Part shown: positions 11,094 to 20,840 of the stretch, piece by piece
Numbering within the stretch: position 1 is the stretch's first letter
How the letters are laid out: the number at the start of each line of letters is the position of its first letter
DNA from: Rhynchopus sp. YZ270_cl-10
Lineage: Eukaryota > Euglenozoa > Diplonemea > Diplonemida > Diplonemidae
NCBI GenBank assembly: GCA_964035575.1
Contig: OZ037870.1
Span: 1,342,014-1,406,013 of the forward strand
Length of the DNA: 64,000 nt
Direction: 5' to 3'
Position numbers and translations under genes: made by a program
The notes under the pieces: generated by a model
Told to the model about the DNA's origin: nothing
The model's database searches: none
Seen by the model: only the letters and a program-made list of their open reading frames with translations

Positions 11094-12272
11094 TTGACTT
11101 CCCTGGCCCTCCTACATGCTTCCTCCCCTTCTATAGAGCATGCCTGGGTAGTAATATGTATGTTGCGTTACCACCAGAAAAAGTGTTCCTCCGCAGTTCC
11201 CCCCCCTTACCCAATCCGTATCCAGGCGTCGAAGCTCCCGTAATGCCTTCTGCACGCTCGAAGCGTCGTTGTGTGGCAACACTGAACACGTAGATGTCGC
11301 TGCGGTGGGAGCATCGCAATAGCTGCGGATGGCGTATCGTCAGTTTCGTTGCTATCATTTGCGACCCTTTATTTCCACTCTTTTCAAATAAAAAGAGGGC
11401 CCTCCGTAGATGCCGATCCCAATAACGGTGCGACGTGCCGCTGTTGCCCCGTCCGCCATCAGGTACTCCAAACCACCAAAGGAGTTCCTTCTGCGTCCGC
11501 TCCCTCGGTCCAATATTTTGTGCCATCTGCTTTTTTTTTGTTCTGTTTTTCACCGAAAGAATGTGGCCCCGACCTCATACAGCGAAATGCAATCCATCCA
11601 CGATGTTGCCATATTTATTAGTTCTTTTTTTCCTAACAGGTACTTGGCGTACTTTTTTTGTCTGTGGAGGTACAGCCATTTGGGAGTTAGCCCAGGCGCT
11701 GAACCCCAACGACCTTGGGAGTACCACCGCTCTTGTGATGATTTAGCCCACCACAACACTCATGTTGTATTGAGCCAATGTCGGCTAGTGCTGGGCTCGT
11801 GAACAATCTTCTAGTACGTGGTGCCTGAGGTGCTTTCAACATCGGTGATCCGTTTATGCAACGAACAGAGTACGGCATAAATAACGTCCCGGAGGGACAT
11901 TCATTCTTTTGGCATCTAAAAGAATTTTCACCACGGGGGAGGACATACAAATAGATGGTGGAGAATCCTTACCCTAGCACTCCCCGCTTCCCAACCCACA
12001 AGAAGAGATGGGGTGACGGCAACATACCGAATAGCCGTATTTTTTTATCACAGATAGACGTAACAACTGTTACGTACCACATTCAGCTTATCATCATTGC
12101 CCACCCCACCCATAACACCCACAACACCACTAGGCGGGCTGTGGGGGTACAACCATACACACCCCAGCCCCACCGTCGCCCACCTCCTCTCCGTCGTACA
12201 AAGAGAGACTAGGGTCTGGCCGCAACCTTGTCCGTTCTGTGTGGTGTTCGGTGTGGTTTCGTTTCCGAAGAG

Positions 12273-12750
12273 ATGTCACAACCCCAGGAGACCACTGGGA
12301 ACGTACCAGGGAACGACCCGCTGCTTGACCTGCGGAAGCCCAACGCAAAACGTGCCTTGGAAAAAATACGTCGCACCAGCTCGTTTGGCAGCTCGGAGGC
12401 AGACGGTGTGAACTCAACCGACCTCGGAGAGCTTACCGAAGCGAAGCAGGTCGACGTCATGCACGACGCTGTGGGAAGCGACACACCCGGCAGTGATGCA
12501 GAAGGGTACGGCGACTGGAGTGACGTCCAAATGTATGCGAGTAATCCATTTTTTTTTTTTTTTTTGCAGTTATTACGAGCCCCCCACAACAGGAGGGTCC
12601 TTTCCCCCCCAATCAGTGTCAAAGGATACTTTAGCACCTCCCTGCTACTGCATCCCCCCAGTGTACTACCCCTTCCATACATTGGGCATGGACCCTAGTA
12701 TGTCGTGCAGGAAGTACCTGATTGCAAACACCATATCATACTCATCTTAG
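12273..12750 (+). CDS. Small hypothetical protein, two exons
   Basis: Exons 12273-12532 and 12570-12750 are joined by a 37-nt GT-AG intron whose body is mostly T, giving 146 aa ending in TAG. The product is Ser/Asp/Glu-rich in the first half (RRTSSFGSSEADG, GSDTPGSDAEGYGDWSD) and Pro/Tyr/Cys-containing in the second (PPCYCIPPVYYPFHTLGMDP). I do not recognise it and see no domain, signal or membrane segment. Composition of the first exon (codon-like GC, unlike the flanks) and the clean splice support a real gene. It stands alone in a long gene-poor stretch. Confidence 0.5.
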
Positions 12751-13541
12751 CAGTTAGCACAACTAAAATGCTTTTTTCAGCAAAAGCAAAAAAGCCAAAG
12801 CAAAGAGAGAACCAACCAAAAAAAATTTAAGCCAAACCTTTATTAACCACACCATATTACACAGGTGGCTCCCCCGAGGGAAAGGCGCCCCCCGCACATC
12901 GAATGTCCCGTTGCATCCGAACGCGCCTCTCACGCAGCACACCGGACAGCAGCGTGGAGCCAATTCAAAGCGCCAGCGGCTGATGTTCGATGGTTAAGCA
13001 GGGGGGATGAGGTTGTGGGGGAGGGAGGGGGGGGATCCGGTTAGTCTCTGTTGCATTTGGTTTGGTTCTGTTCCCCCCCCCCCCCCCCCATTTATACTTT
13101 TTTCTTCAAACCTCCCCTGTCTTGTTTCTTTTTTGTGTTCAGCTTTCGACAAATCCAGGCACGGTATCAACTTCGTTATTGGTAACAGATGTGTATGTAC
13201 GTGAGCCATATTCATCTTCAACCTTTCTTTTGTTTTTTATTGTACACACCTTGCTGCGGTGCAAGGTCAGACAGACGAAGGGGATATCGTGGGGGGGGGG
13301 TTTTTCTACCAAGAAAGCCTTTCAATAGGCCCTTGTTATGTGATTTTTTTTTTTTTGGGAGGTGGCAACACTTTTCCCGTTTTGCAAGCTCCACGATGCC
13401 TAAGATTTTAGTCATCTGTAAAATATCCGAGTTTTTTGGGTGTGTTTTTTTTTTTTGCGGATTCGTGACCGCAATATTGAAGGGCCACAGAAAATTACAA
13501 CAACAACAACACATCCAGTATCTTCGCTTGCGTTTTGTTCT

Positions 13542-13733
13542 TGTAAGATGTGTGCACGAGAGGCACATGCATCTTACATTTTTTTCTTTTTTTACGATCG
13601 TTCTTATTATTAACAGCCAGAAGGGCGCATAGAATAGGTCTGGCAAGGGGTGCCCACCTCTGAACCCCTCCAACTCACTCTTTTCCCCCCCGTCCGCCGA
13701 TGAACGGTGAGGCGTTTGCACAACTTCTCTCTT
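13542..13733 (+). repeat. Module pair C then D
   Basis: The C copy at 13542-13582 is the clearest hairpin of the family: GTAAGATG pairs with CATCTTAC and GTGC with GCAC round the loop ACGAGAG. The D copy at 13688-13733 reads GTCCGCCGATGAACGGTGAG then GCGTTTGCACAACTTCTC. Confidence 0.75.
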
Positions 13734-14614
13734 TCTGTTCTCGCAATACACACTTCTTGACTTTGTCTTTTTTTTTTGTCCCTTTCCCCCCCCCCTCGTT
13801 TCTTTACATATGTACAGCAGTACCCTTAGTTTGCACTCAATCCGTCACAGCTTTACTCTGGCATTTACATGTCCCAGAGGGGAGTATGTTACGGCTTGTT
13901 GTTTTGCAGAGGGAGGGGAAAATAGCGAGAGCATAGGTGGTTGTGGTTTCCCCCCCTTCCCCAAGACGCTGTAAGCGTTTTTTAGTTTGGAGAGTAGCTG
14001 GGCAGTCTGGCTTGATAACGCCAACAGCGACTTCGCTCGTTTATGACGGTTTTTGGGTGTTCGCAGTTTGTTTTTTTTTTAGTGGAAAGTGCCACGTCAA
14101 CGGTTCACTCACCCAACCGTGCTCCGCAACACCACCCAGGTAGTGTGTAGAAACGTGAATGCATCAAACAGCTAGAAAAAGGAGAGGGAAGAAGAAGAAG
14201 ATCAAAGTGACATTTTTTTTTGGGGGGGTCGTTTGACACCTTGGACAAAACTCTTTTTACAAAGCGTTCCTATGGTGTTCAAAGGTGTTTTCGTGTCTGA
14301 CAATGAAGTGCTTTATTCTGCTTAAGGAAATGCAAGACACTCATAAATAGTTACAAACAACCTACCCCGAATGAAGCTGGAACGTGCAGTGAATCAAATG
14401 GCCCTAAGATCAGAGGACTTTACATGAGAGCAAAACCTGGACAGTGCAGACTGTTTGCGTGGTAGCTGCACTATTCCAACAAGATGGTTTCATTTCTTTT
14501 TTTTCCCCTCGCGGAGTGTCACTTTTTTTTTCTTGTGTTTTTTTTATTGTATTACTCTTCCGCAAAACCCCTGTTTTTGTCTCAATAGAGCAGGGGGTGT
14601 TTTTTTTTAGATTT

Positions 14615-14853
14615 TTGTGTGCAACAGGCACATGCGTCTTTCGTGTTTTAGTTGTTCAACCAAAATGAACAGCCATGTGTTCCCTTGAGGACTTCCCTTT
14701 ATCCTTCTCCCGCTCAGCTTCCCCCAGTGGAAACATCCACCCCCCTCTCTTGCTCAAGGCAGAGAACGCTGCTTCTGATTTCGTTTCCAGTGAAATTATT
14801 TTTGTTGTATGTGTGGTCAAGCACGAGAGGCTAGATTCATCTTACAAGGTTCC
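14615..14853 (+). repeat. Module pair C then B
   Basis: C-like copy at 14615-14652 (TGTGTGC-AACAG-GCACATG) and B copy at 14815-14853 (AAGC-ACGAGAG-GCT, tail TTCATCTTACAAGGTTC). Confidence 0.65.
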
Positions 14854-15167
14854 CCTCGCCCTTTTTTTTGGGGAGAGGGGGAGAATGACTACGCGCCCTG
14901 CTTACAGTTGTTCCTTCTCGGCAACTCCTTAACGCAGCACTCCTAGAAGCGTTTTTTTTTTTTCACAGTATGAACTTCACTTTTATGTTTCTCGCCATTT
15001 TTTTTTGGCTGTTTTTTTGTAGGAAGAATACAGATGTGTGGCCCCTATATACACGTACACAGCCCCTCTTTTATCACACCTCCTCTCCCGCCACTTGCTT
15101 TTTGCTTTTCAAAAAATATACAACAAAAGAGCAAAAAACTTTTCCCTCATACACCCCAAAGCCACCC

Positions 15168-15185
15168 CCTATTTTTTTTTTCCAG
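15168..15185 (+). promoter_or_regulatory. Likely trans-splice acceptor of the cap methyltransferase
   Basis: A run of T and C ending in CCAG, 24 nt before the ATG. Similar pyrimidine-AG sites precede 16616 (AG at 16588-16589), 25868 (25847-25848), 37385 (37319-37320), 41834 (41794-41795), 50788 (50783-50784) and 61195 (61181-61182). They fit spliced-leader addition, but no leader gene is present to prove it. Confidence 0.5.
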
Positions 15186-15209
15186 AATACACAAAGACTC
15201 AGTTTGATA

Positions 15210-16328
15210 ATGAGTGTCATGTGTTCAGAGGATCCTCCGGTGGCTTTGGATGATAGTTCGCCGCAGACGGCGTATCAGCGTAGGAAGGGGGAGGTAAAGA
15301 CGACACTGCACTGGGGGCAACGCAAGCTTCTTATGTCGGAGATCGATTTCTTAACGCGTTTTGGGCTGCCTTCTGACACCTCCACGACACCCACAACGTA
15401 TACTGTAGTATACGCTGGCGCCGCCCCTGCCACACACATGCCATACATCTCAGAGCTCTTCCCAGAAATCCATTTTGTTTTGGTCGACCCAAACCCTTTT
15501 GACATTGCAAAGGCAGAAAACATTGAGATTATTAATGACTATTTTAGCACCGCTTTGGCGAAGACTTTACGGGCACGGTTTTCAAAGAGCACGGTGCTGT
15601 TTATTTCGGACATCCGCACCGCAGACTGGAAGGAGCAGACACAAGAGGAATACCTGAAGTTTCTTAATGCAGACAACGCTGCGCAGGCGGAATGGTCTGA
15701 AGCAATCGGCGCCACACATTCTATGCTAAAATTTGCACTCCCCTATGGGGAAGGATCCTCACAGTACCTCAAAGGGGAAGTCCACCTCCCCGTCTGGGGA
15801 CCCCAAACCACTACAGAATGTCGTCTCATCGTGACCCATACCGACTCAGACCCCATATCCTACGACCACACCGACCACGAAGAACGGATGTTCCATTTCA
15901 ACACGGTAACCCGCACCACAACATATAGCAAGCACAAAGACATTAACGGTGTGGGGTACGACCATCGGTATGACTGTACTCGAGAGATTGACATATTATT
16001 GGCGTATGTGGATAAGACCGGGTTGGGCTGTGGGGAAGATGTGGAGGAGCTGGTGACGGAGATGTCTTGCGCGATTTCGAAGCAGTGCAGCAGGAAGGGC
16101 TACACCCTTGCGACGCACCCCTTAAACCCGTTCTGCGAGGAGCGCAGCAAGGACAACCCACACGGACAGAAGCGGCGTCGTGTCGAGCAGGTCGCCATCC
16201 GTCGTGTCCCGCACCCCTGCAGCGACAGCCTCACGCAGGAGAAGGGCGGGGAGAAGACAAAGGCCCACGTTGTACTCAAGGCAGGAGAGACTGTCGTCAT
16301 GAAAGACCACAGCAAGGCGACAGAGTGA
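15210..16328 (+). CDS. VP39-like mRNA cap 2'-O-ribose methyltransferase
   Basis: SAM-dependent enzyme that methylates ribose 2'-OH near the mRNA cap. The 372-aa product carries HWGQRKLL near the N-terminus, the SAM-binding stretch VVYAGAAPATHMPYISELFP followed by VLVDPNPFDI, FISDIR, MLKFALPY and YLKGEVHLPVWGPQTTTECR. The K-D-K-E tetrad of this fold is present as K39, D134, K174 and E203, with spacing close to vaccinia VP39 (K41, D138, K175, E207). Trypanosome cap-4 enzymes MTr2 and MTr3 belong to this class, so a role in capping the spliced leader or mRNA is inferred. The last 60 residues are basic and lie outside the fold. The open frame extends upstream, but the pyrimidine-AG at 15185 puts the first usable ATG at 15210. 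No intron; stop TGA. Confidence 0.88.
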   Translation: MSVMCSEDPPVALDDSSPQTAYQRRKGEVKTTLHWGQRKLLMSEIDFLTRFGLPSDTSTTPTTYTVVYAGAAPATHMPYISELFPEIHFVLVDPNPFDIAKAENIEIINDYFSTALAKTLRARFSKSTVLFISDIRTADWKEQTQEEYLKFLNADNAAQAEWSEAIGATHSMLKFALPYGEGSSQYLKGEVHLPVWGPQTTTECRLIVTHTDSDPISYDHTDHEERMFHFNTVTRTTTYSKHKDINGVGYDHRYDCTREIDILLAYVDKTGLGCGEDVEELVTEMSCAISKQCSRKGYTLATHPLNPFCEERSKDNPHGQKRRRVEQVAIRRVPHPCSDSLTQEKGGEKTKAHVVLKAGETVVMKDHSKATE

Positions 16329-16474
16329 TGAAATATATTTTTTTCGGGGGGGAGCACCAGGCAATTTAGCCTGTACAAAGAAAAGAGGGGGGGAAAGCGA
16401 AGCCAATTTTACTCCCTTTTCAATTCGCGATTTGTTACAGTTTCCTTGTCAGCAGCTCCCAAACACGACAACAC

Positions 16475-16545
16475 TCCGGTTCGATAATCCGCGGAGTGTC
16501 AGTACCTACGTCCCCCAGAGGCGTTCTCGGTACTGTCAAACTCAC
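16475..16545 (+). repeat. Type D module, long form
   Basis: GGTTCGATAATCCGCGGAG, then arms CAGTACC and GGTACTG, which pair perfectly round TACGTCCCCCAGAGGCG, then TCAAACTCACC and a T tract. Compared with AGTGCC..GCACT in other copies the arms have changed together. It lies about 45 bp upstream of the likely acceptor of the next gene. Confidence 0.75.
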
Positions 16546-16615
16546 CTTTTTTTTGTACTTTCAACATTTCCATCCATCCCACGTTGCAGGACCCCCTCCC
16601 CTTACCCTGTCTGCA

Positions 16616-18029
16616 ATGCAGCAACCTATGGTGGAAGGTGTTGGGCTGGATGTGATTTCGAATGCGCAACTGCAGCCTGCGACGTTGAAGCGTATTGCAC
16701 GCTTCTGCGAGGCTTTGATGCGTGAGATGAAGCCCACGACGTCTGCGGTGGACTCGCTGCGGCAGATGGCTGAGGGCGTCGAGTGTGTCGACGTTGTGGC
16801 TGGGGCGATCACCCGACACGTCAAGTTTGCCCCTGACAGCAGCAAACAGCTTCTCTGCTGGTACCTCGTGGACAGTCTTTCTAAGAAGCACAACACTACC
16901 TTTGCGTATACCTTTGGGCCGCAGATTCTTGACCTGGCTGTCGATCATATGACGTGGACCGGCAAGGAGGAGGCCCGCTACGTCAAGCTTGTCGAGACAT
17001 GGCGCAACATCTTCGGTGCACGTACCTGTGAAGACATCCTCCGTGGAAAGGACGTCAAAAAGGCAGAACAAGAGCTCGCTGCGAAGGAAAAGGCCGAAAG
17101 AGTCGCGGCCGGGATGACAGAGGAGGATGCTGCCAAGGCGAAGAAGCCGCAGTGGGAGGCAAAGGACCTGATAGTAGGGAACGTGCGGGATGGGCAGGTT
17201 ATGGAGGCGATAGAACCCTGCAAGTACTACCTGCTTGGGATCTGCACCAACCAGAACTGTTCGAAGCCGCATCCCCCAAACCGCTTTGGCAGCCTTTCAA
17301 ACAGAAACGTCTTCGGAGCCTGGGTCTGTCTGAAGTGCGGACATAAGAACGAAGGGGCGAAAAAGACCTGCTGGCGAAACGACTGCACGGGCACCAAGCC
17401 CGAACACGTTGGTCTCAACCTGCAGTCGCAATACCTCGACCAATTAGTGCAGTGGCTCGGCTACGACCCTGGTGTCGGCATTGAAGACGACGCCACACGC
17501 AACAAGCAGGCCATCGAATACTACAAGCACCAAGACTGGGAGACATGGCGTGCAGAGAGAAAACGGAAGTACATGGGTGTCTGGGATCAGTGGCAGAAGA
17601 AGCGCAGAACGGGGCCGGCGCCGACAGCAGCGACAGCTGCGAAACGTATGCTCCTCCCTTTTTTTAATTTGCACCCTCCCTCTTTCCGAGAGGTGGATGC
17701 ATATCTACAAATCAACAAGAAAGACACAGCCATACTTTTTTCCCCCTTTAACCATCTCCACGGTTCTGGTGTTTGCTCTTTTTTCACCTTCTCTTTCATC
17801 TGGATATCCTTTGTACGCAGTCTGGCCTTTCATACCATGTTGCCTTTGTTTTGCTTTACCCATATCCTCTCACCTAACACCTCACCCCACAGAATGCCAA
17901 CAATGTTCTGCGCCTCTTAAGACCGGTGCACAGTTCTGTGGACGCTGTGGTGCGAAACAATCACAAGACACTGCGACAGCAGCATCCACAATGACGCCTC
18001 CAACAGTGCCCGGGAGTGTCTCTCTATAG
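16616..18029 (+). CDS. CID-domain protein with CCCH, RanBP2 and zinc-ribbon fingers
   Basis: Exons 16616-17645 and 17893-18029 (247-nt intron, phase 1) give 388 aa. The first 150 residues look like an RNA polymerase II CTD-interacting domain (SKQLLCWYLVDSLSKKHNTT, then ARYVKLVETWRNIFG), as in PCF11 and SCAF proteins. A charged linker is followed by a CCCH finger (C-x7-C-x4-C-x3-H in CKYYLLGICTNQNCSKPH), a RanBP2-type finger (WVCLKCGHKNEGAKKTCWRNDC) and, in exon 2, a zinc ribbon (CQQCSAPLKTGAQFCGRCG). The set suggests a nuclear factor linking transcription to 3'-end processing or splicing, an inference from domains only. The start follows a pyrimidine-AG at 16589. Neighbouring the cap methyltransferase may be chance. 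Confidence 0.82.
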
Positions 18030-18544
18030 ACTCGTGGGGGTTTTATGAGACACTAATTAGGTCAAATTGCGTGGGTTTATGGGGAAAGGGGTGGTATTTG
18101 GCCTGATGCCATAGTTATGATACAGAAAAAAAATGAAACAAAAAAACAAAGAAAAAAAATGAATAAAGTTATGGAAGGTAATCGAGCGAATAGGGGAAAC
18201 TGTCTCCGGTATTTATGCCGTATTTTTTGATTGTGGGAAGTAGAGGGCGGAGGGCGATATCACCCAATGGAAGTTACCCTCAGCAACTTACATTCACTAA
18301 AAATGGAGCCAAAAAAAAGAAGCAAAAGGAATGGACGGGGAGGGGCGCTCATGGGGGTGTGGGTGAAAGGGGGGAACATAAAAAAGGCAATGATGCATTT
18401 TTTGTTAACAAAAAGAGCAAAAAGACCCCGCCCCCCTCAATAGCTTTCCGGCATAAGTATCCCTAAGACCCCCAAACCCCAACACTTCTATTCTAATTAA
18501 CACCACAAGGTGAGCAACACAGCAAAAAAAAAAGGGAACTTAAA
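18030..18544. other. Intergenic, no feature seen
   Basis: A- and G-rich spacer with poly-A runs near 18120-18160 and before the next ATG. No module, hairpin or open frame of note. Confidence 0.6.
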
Positions 18545-19611
18545 ATGGGAGGAGACATCGGACTTGCAGCACCCGCCTACCCGTGGCACCACAAGGTATG
18601 TGCATTTTTTTACTTATGAGTCACACTATTTCACCCTTTTGCTTCTTGCAGACACCCCTTGCGTACTCACTCAAGTGGCGCCCTGAGTTCATCCAGGGAC
18701 ACGACTGGGGTAGCATCCGCAGAGGACGCCAAATATACTCCGAGGTGTTCGGACCGTGCCACTCCCTGGACATGCTTTCGTTCCGCCATCTGCAGGAGTT
18801 CATGACCACGGAGGAGGTGAAGGAGCTTGCTGCGGATACCCAGGTCGACGCCGACCCGAACGATGAGGGAGAGGTTGAGCCGCGTGACGCTGGGCTGCTG
18901 GACAAGCTGCCGCAGCCGTACGCAAACGCGAAGGCCGCTGCCTTCTCCAACGGAGGAGCTGTGCCCCCGGATCTGTCGCACATCACCAAGGGACGTGACG
19001 GAGGTGAGAACTACATCCACGCGCTGCTGACCTCCTACGACAGAGAGATCCCCGCCGGATACTCCGCACCCGGTGCCACCCTCGCCTTCAACCCCTACTT
19101 CCTCGGATCGTGGATCGGCATGCCCAAGCCCCTCTCCGACGAGATGGTCGAGTACGACGACGGCACACCCGCCTCTGTCTCGCAGATGTCCAAGGACGTC
19201 TGCTGCTTCCTCGCCTGGTGCTCTGAGCCCTGGTTGGACGAGCGCAAGTACACCTTCACCAAGATGGGTGTCACATTCCTCACCCTGTTCCCCTTCGCCA
19301 CCTACTGGTACAGGACCCGTGCCAACGTGATTAAGTTCAAGCGTATCCGTGTATGTTATTTTTTAGTTTGTGTTTTTTTTACTCTATCTTTTGTTAGCGG
19401 AGGGTGAGGGGATAGTTTTCAAAATGATGTATCATATTCATTCGTACAAGTTTTTCAATTCCAGACAAACAAATTGAAATTGAGAGCTTTTGTGGGATGT
19501 CAATTGTTGGCAATGATACTATTTTTTTAAAATGATTTCTCAATGATTTGATCAAATAACTAAATCAACACCACACCCTCAACACAGCGCTCTGTGCTCG
19601 GAAAGCTCTGA
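18545..19611 (+). CDS. CYC1: Cytochrome c1, mitochondrial complex III, euglenozoan type
   Basis: Haem-carrying subunit of the cytochrome bc1 complex in the inner mitochondrial membrane, passing electrons from the Rieske protein to cytochrome c. Exons 18545-18595, 18652-19350 and 19588-19611 give 257 aa. The haem site is F50-G-P-C53-H54 followed by SLD: the first cysteine of C-x-x-C-H is replaced by Phe, so only one thioether bond can form. This is the documented euglenozoan state. Conserved family segments follow: DPNDEGEVEPRDAGLLDKLP, FSNGGAVPPDLSHITKGRDG, NPYFLGSWIGMPKPL with the axial ligand Met174, VEYDDGTPASVSQMSKDV, and one C-terminal membrane anchor before a basic tail. There is no long presequence, as in trypanosomatids. 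The first intron falls after a 17-codon exon and the last exon has only seven sense codons. Confidence 0.95.
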
Positions 19612-20840
19612 ACATAAATTTATGCGGATACCGAATAAATAACAAAGAAAAAAAAACACAAAAAAGCTGAGCTTAAAAAGGGCAACAAAAAAAGCAATTT
19701 GTACTACAATAAAATGGATCATTTTTTCAAAAGAAGAAAATTCTGTTGTTTATTTTTTATCAGCAAAAAATTAATGTCAATACCGTTGCCTTGCCGAAAG
19801 CATTCGGTAATAAAGGACGACAGCATTTCCTCATATGCGGGGGTCGAGACTTCAGGGGGGTTATGAGACTATGCATGTCATGGGTGGTCGGGGGCAATCT
19901 GGGGACGGGAGGTAATCATATTTTTTTCAACCAAGCGAAACAAAACAAAAATAAAAACAAAAAAATAAAAAATGTTTGATGGCTCGGAGTTGTACCAGCA
20001 TAATGGCTAGGACATCTCAAAAACGTACCACCTTACAGAAGAAAACCACAACAAAAAAAATTTTAAAACATTATCTGGCGGAAAAAAAACAAAAAAACAA
20101 AACAAAAATAAAAAAAATTCAGAAGCAAAATAGGGATAATTTGCTTTTACTTTTGCGGGCGATGGGTACTCGGGTTGGGGATTTTTTTTTTGGGAGAGGG
20201 TTTCACACCTCCCCTTGTCCCCTTTTTGTTCTCTTTTTTTGCAGTGTTGTCACACACAAAACCCTTTTTTGTGATTGTTCTCTTTTCTGTGTGGCCGGCT
20301 GCAAAAAAAGCTCTGTTTTTTTTTTGCCTTTTTTTTTTGTCAGGTGTGTCAGTTTTTTTTCCTGACGAAAAAAACCCACGCCGCTTTTGGGAGACGAGGG
20401 AGACTCAAAAAAATAGACAGAAAACGGCAAAAAAAAAAAAGACACATCATTCCATTTTCATCTTCCAAACATTCTTCGCCTTCTTAATTACCCTGTCACA
20501 GTGCCCACAATGCTCAGCTAACTCACGAGAGGAGGGTGGAGACCATATCAACTGCCACCACGAAATGGATGTATCACGCCACGAGAGGGCTTTGTTTCAA
20601 GTTATATTTATTTATCTGGGGTTCGATAACCCGCGGAGAACCAGGCCTTGCGTCCGCCGATGGTGAGGCGTTTGCATGCCTTTCAACTTTTCTTTCAAAG
20701 TCAACTCTTTTTTCACTACTCCTCCAAATCAAGCACAGCTACACAGTACACTCTTGAGATTGACGGGCCAACCCCTTCCCCTCCCCCTTTTGCCTTTTCA
20801 CCCTTTCCTTCTCTGTCTCCCGCTCCCCTCGCCCTCCTGC
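19612..20840. other. Intergenic; modules A and D
   Basis: No gene seen. A/T-rich, with a slightly GC-richer patch at about 19790-19920. An A module runs into a D module at 20572-20692. Confidence 0.65.
20572..20692 (+). repeat. Composite module A then D
   Basis: Type A core CACGAGAGGGCTTTGTTTC with AAGTTA at 20572-20606, then at 20619-20692 the long D form (GGGTTCGATAACCCGCGGAG, ACCAG, TGCGTCCGCCGATGGTGAGG, TTTCAACTTTTC). The two are separated by only about 12 bp, so they may be parts of one larger unit. Confidence 0.75.

Larger units (their letters stand above)
8119..12272. other. Long intergenic stretch; modules E, B and D; foldbacks
   Basis: No convincing gene in 4.1 kb. It holds GA repeats (about 8128-8146 and 10205-10225), module E (8874-8940), a GC-rich perfect hairpin (9209-9235) in a locally GC-rich patch (about 9200-9480), modules B (9714-9756) and D (9821-9901), and a foldback (11009-11093). 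From about 11.1 to 12.0 kb the T tracts thin out and short overlapping open frames appear, none with a recognisable product. This may be decayed transposon or gene sequence. AGAGCATGCCTGGG near 11135 recurs near 49458. Confidence 0.55.
12751..15209. other. Intergenic; modules C and D, then C and B
   Basis: No supported gene in 2.5 kb. It holds modules C (13542-13582), D (13688-13733), C-like (14615-14652) and B (14815-14853), and many G, C and T homopolymers. The last 40 bp form a pyrimidine tract and AG (15184-15185), the likely trans-splice acceptor of the next gene. Confidence 0.65.

Noticed and set aside
11131-11802. 140-codon minus and 130-codon plus frames in the gene desert
   Set aside because: They overlap each other, match nothing recognisable and lack start context. 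At most they are remains of an old element.
13189-13751. Overlapping 147- and 177-codon frames on opposite strands
   Set aside because: Poly-Phe and Lys-rich translations of T tracts, overlapping C and D modules, with no splice or codon support.
15210-16328. Recent capture of a poxvirus or giant-virus VP39 gene
   Set aside because: No viral neighbours. The class is native to kinetoplastids, and composition matches adjacent genes.
9821-20692. tRNA or tRNA-derived SINE in the GGGTTCGATAACCCGCGGAG part of D modules
   Set aside because: TTCGA and a CCA-like end suggest a T arm, but the 7-nt loop cannot be closed by a 5-bp stem and no A box or anticodon arm is present.
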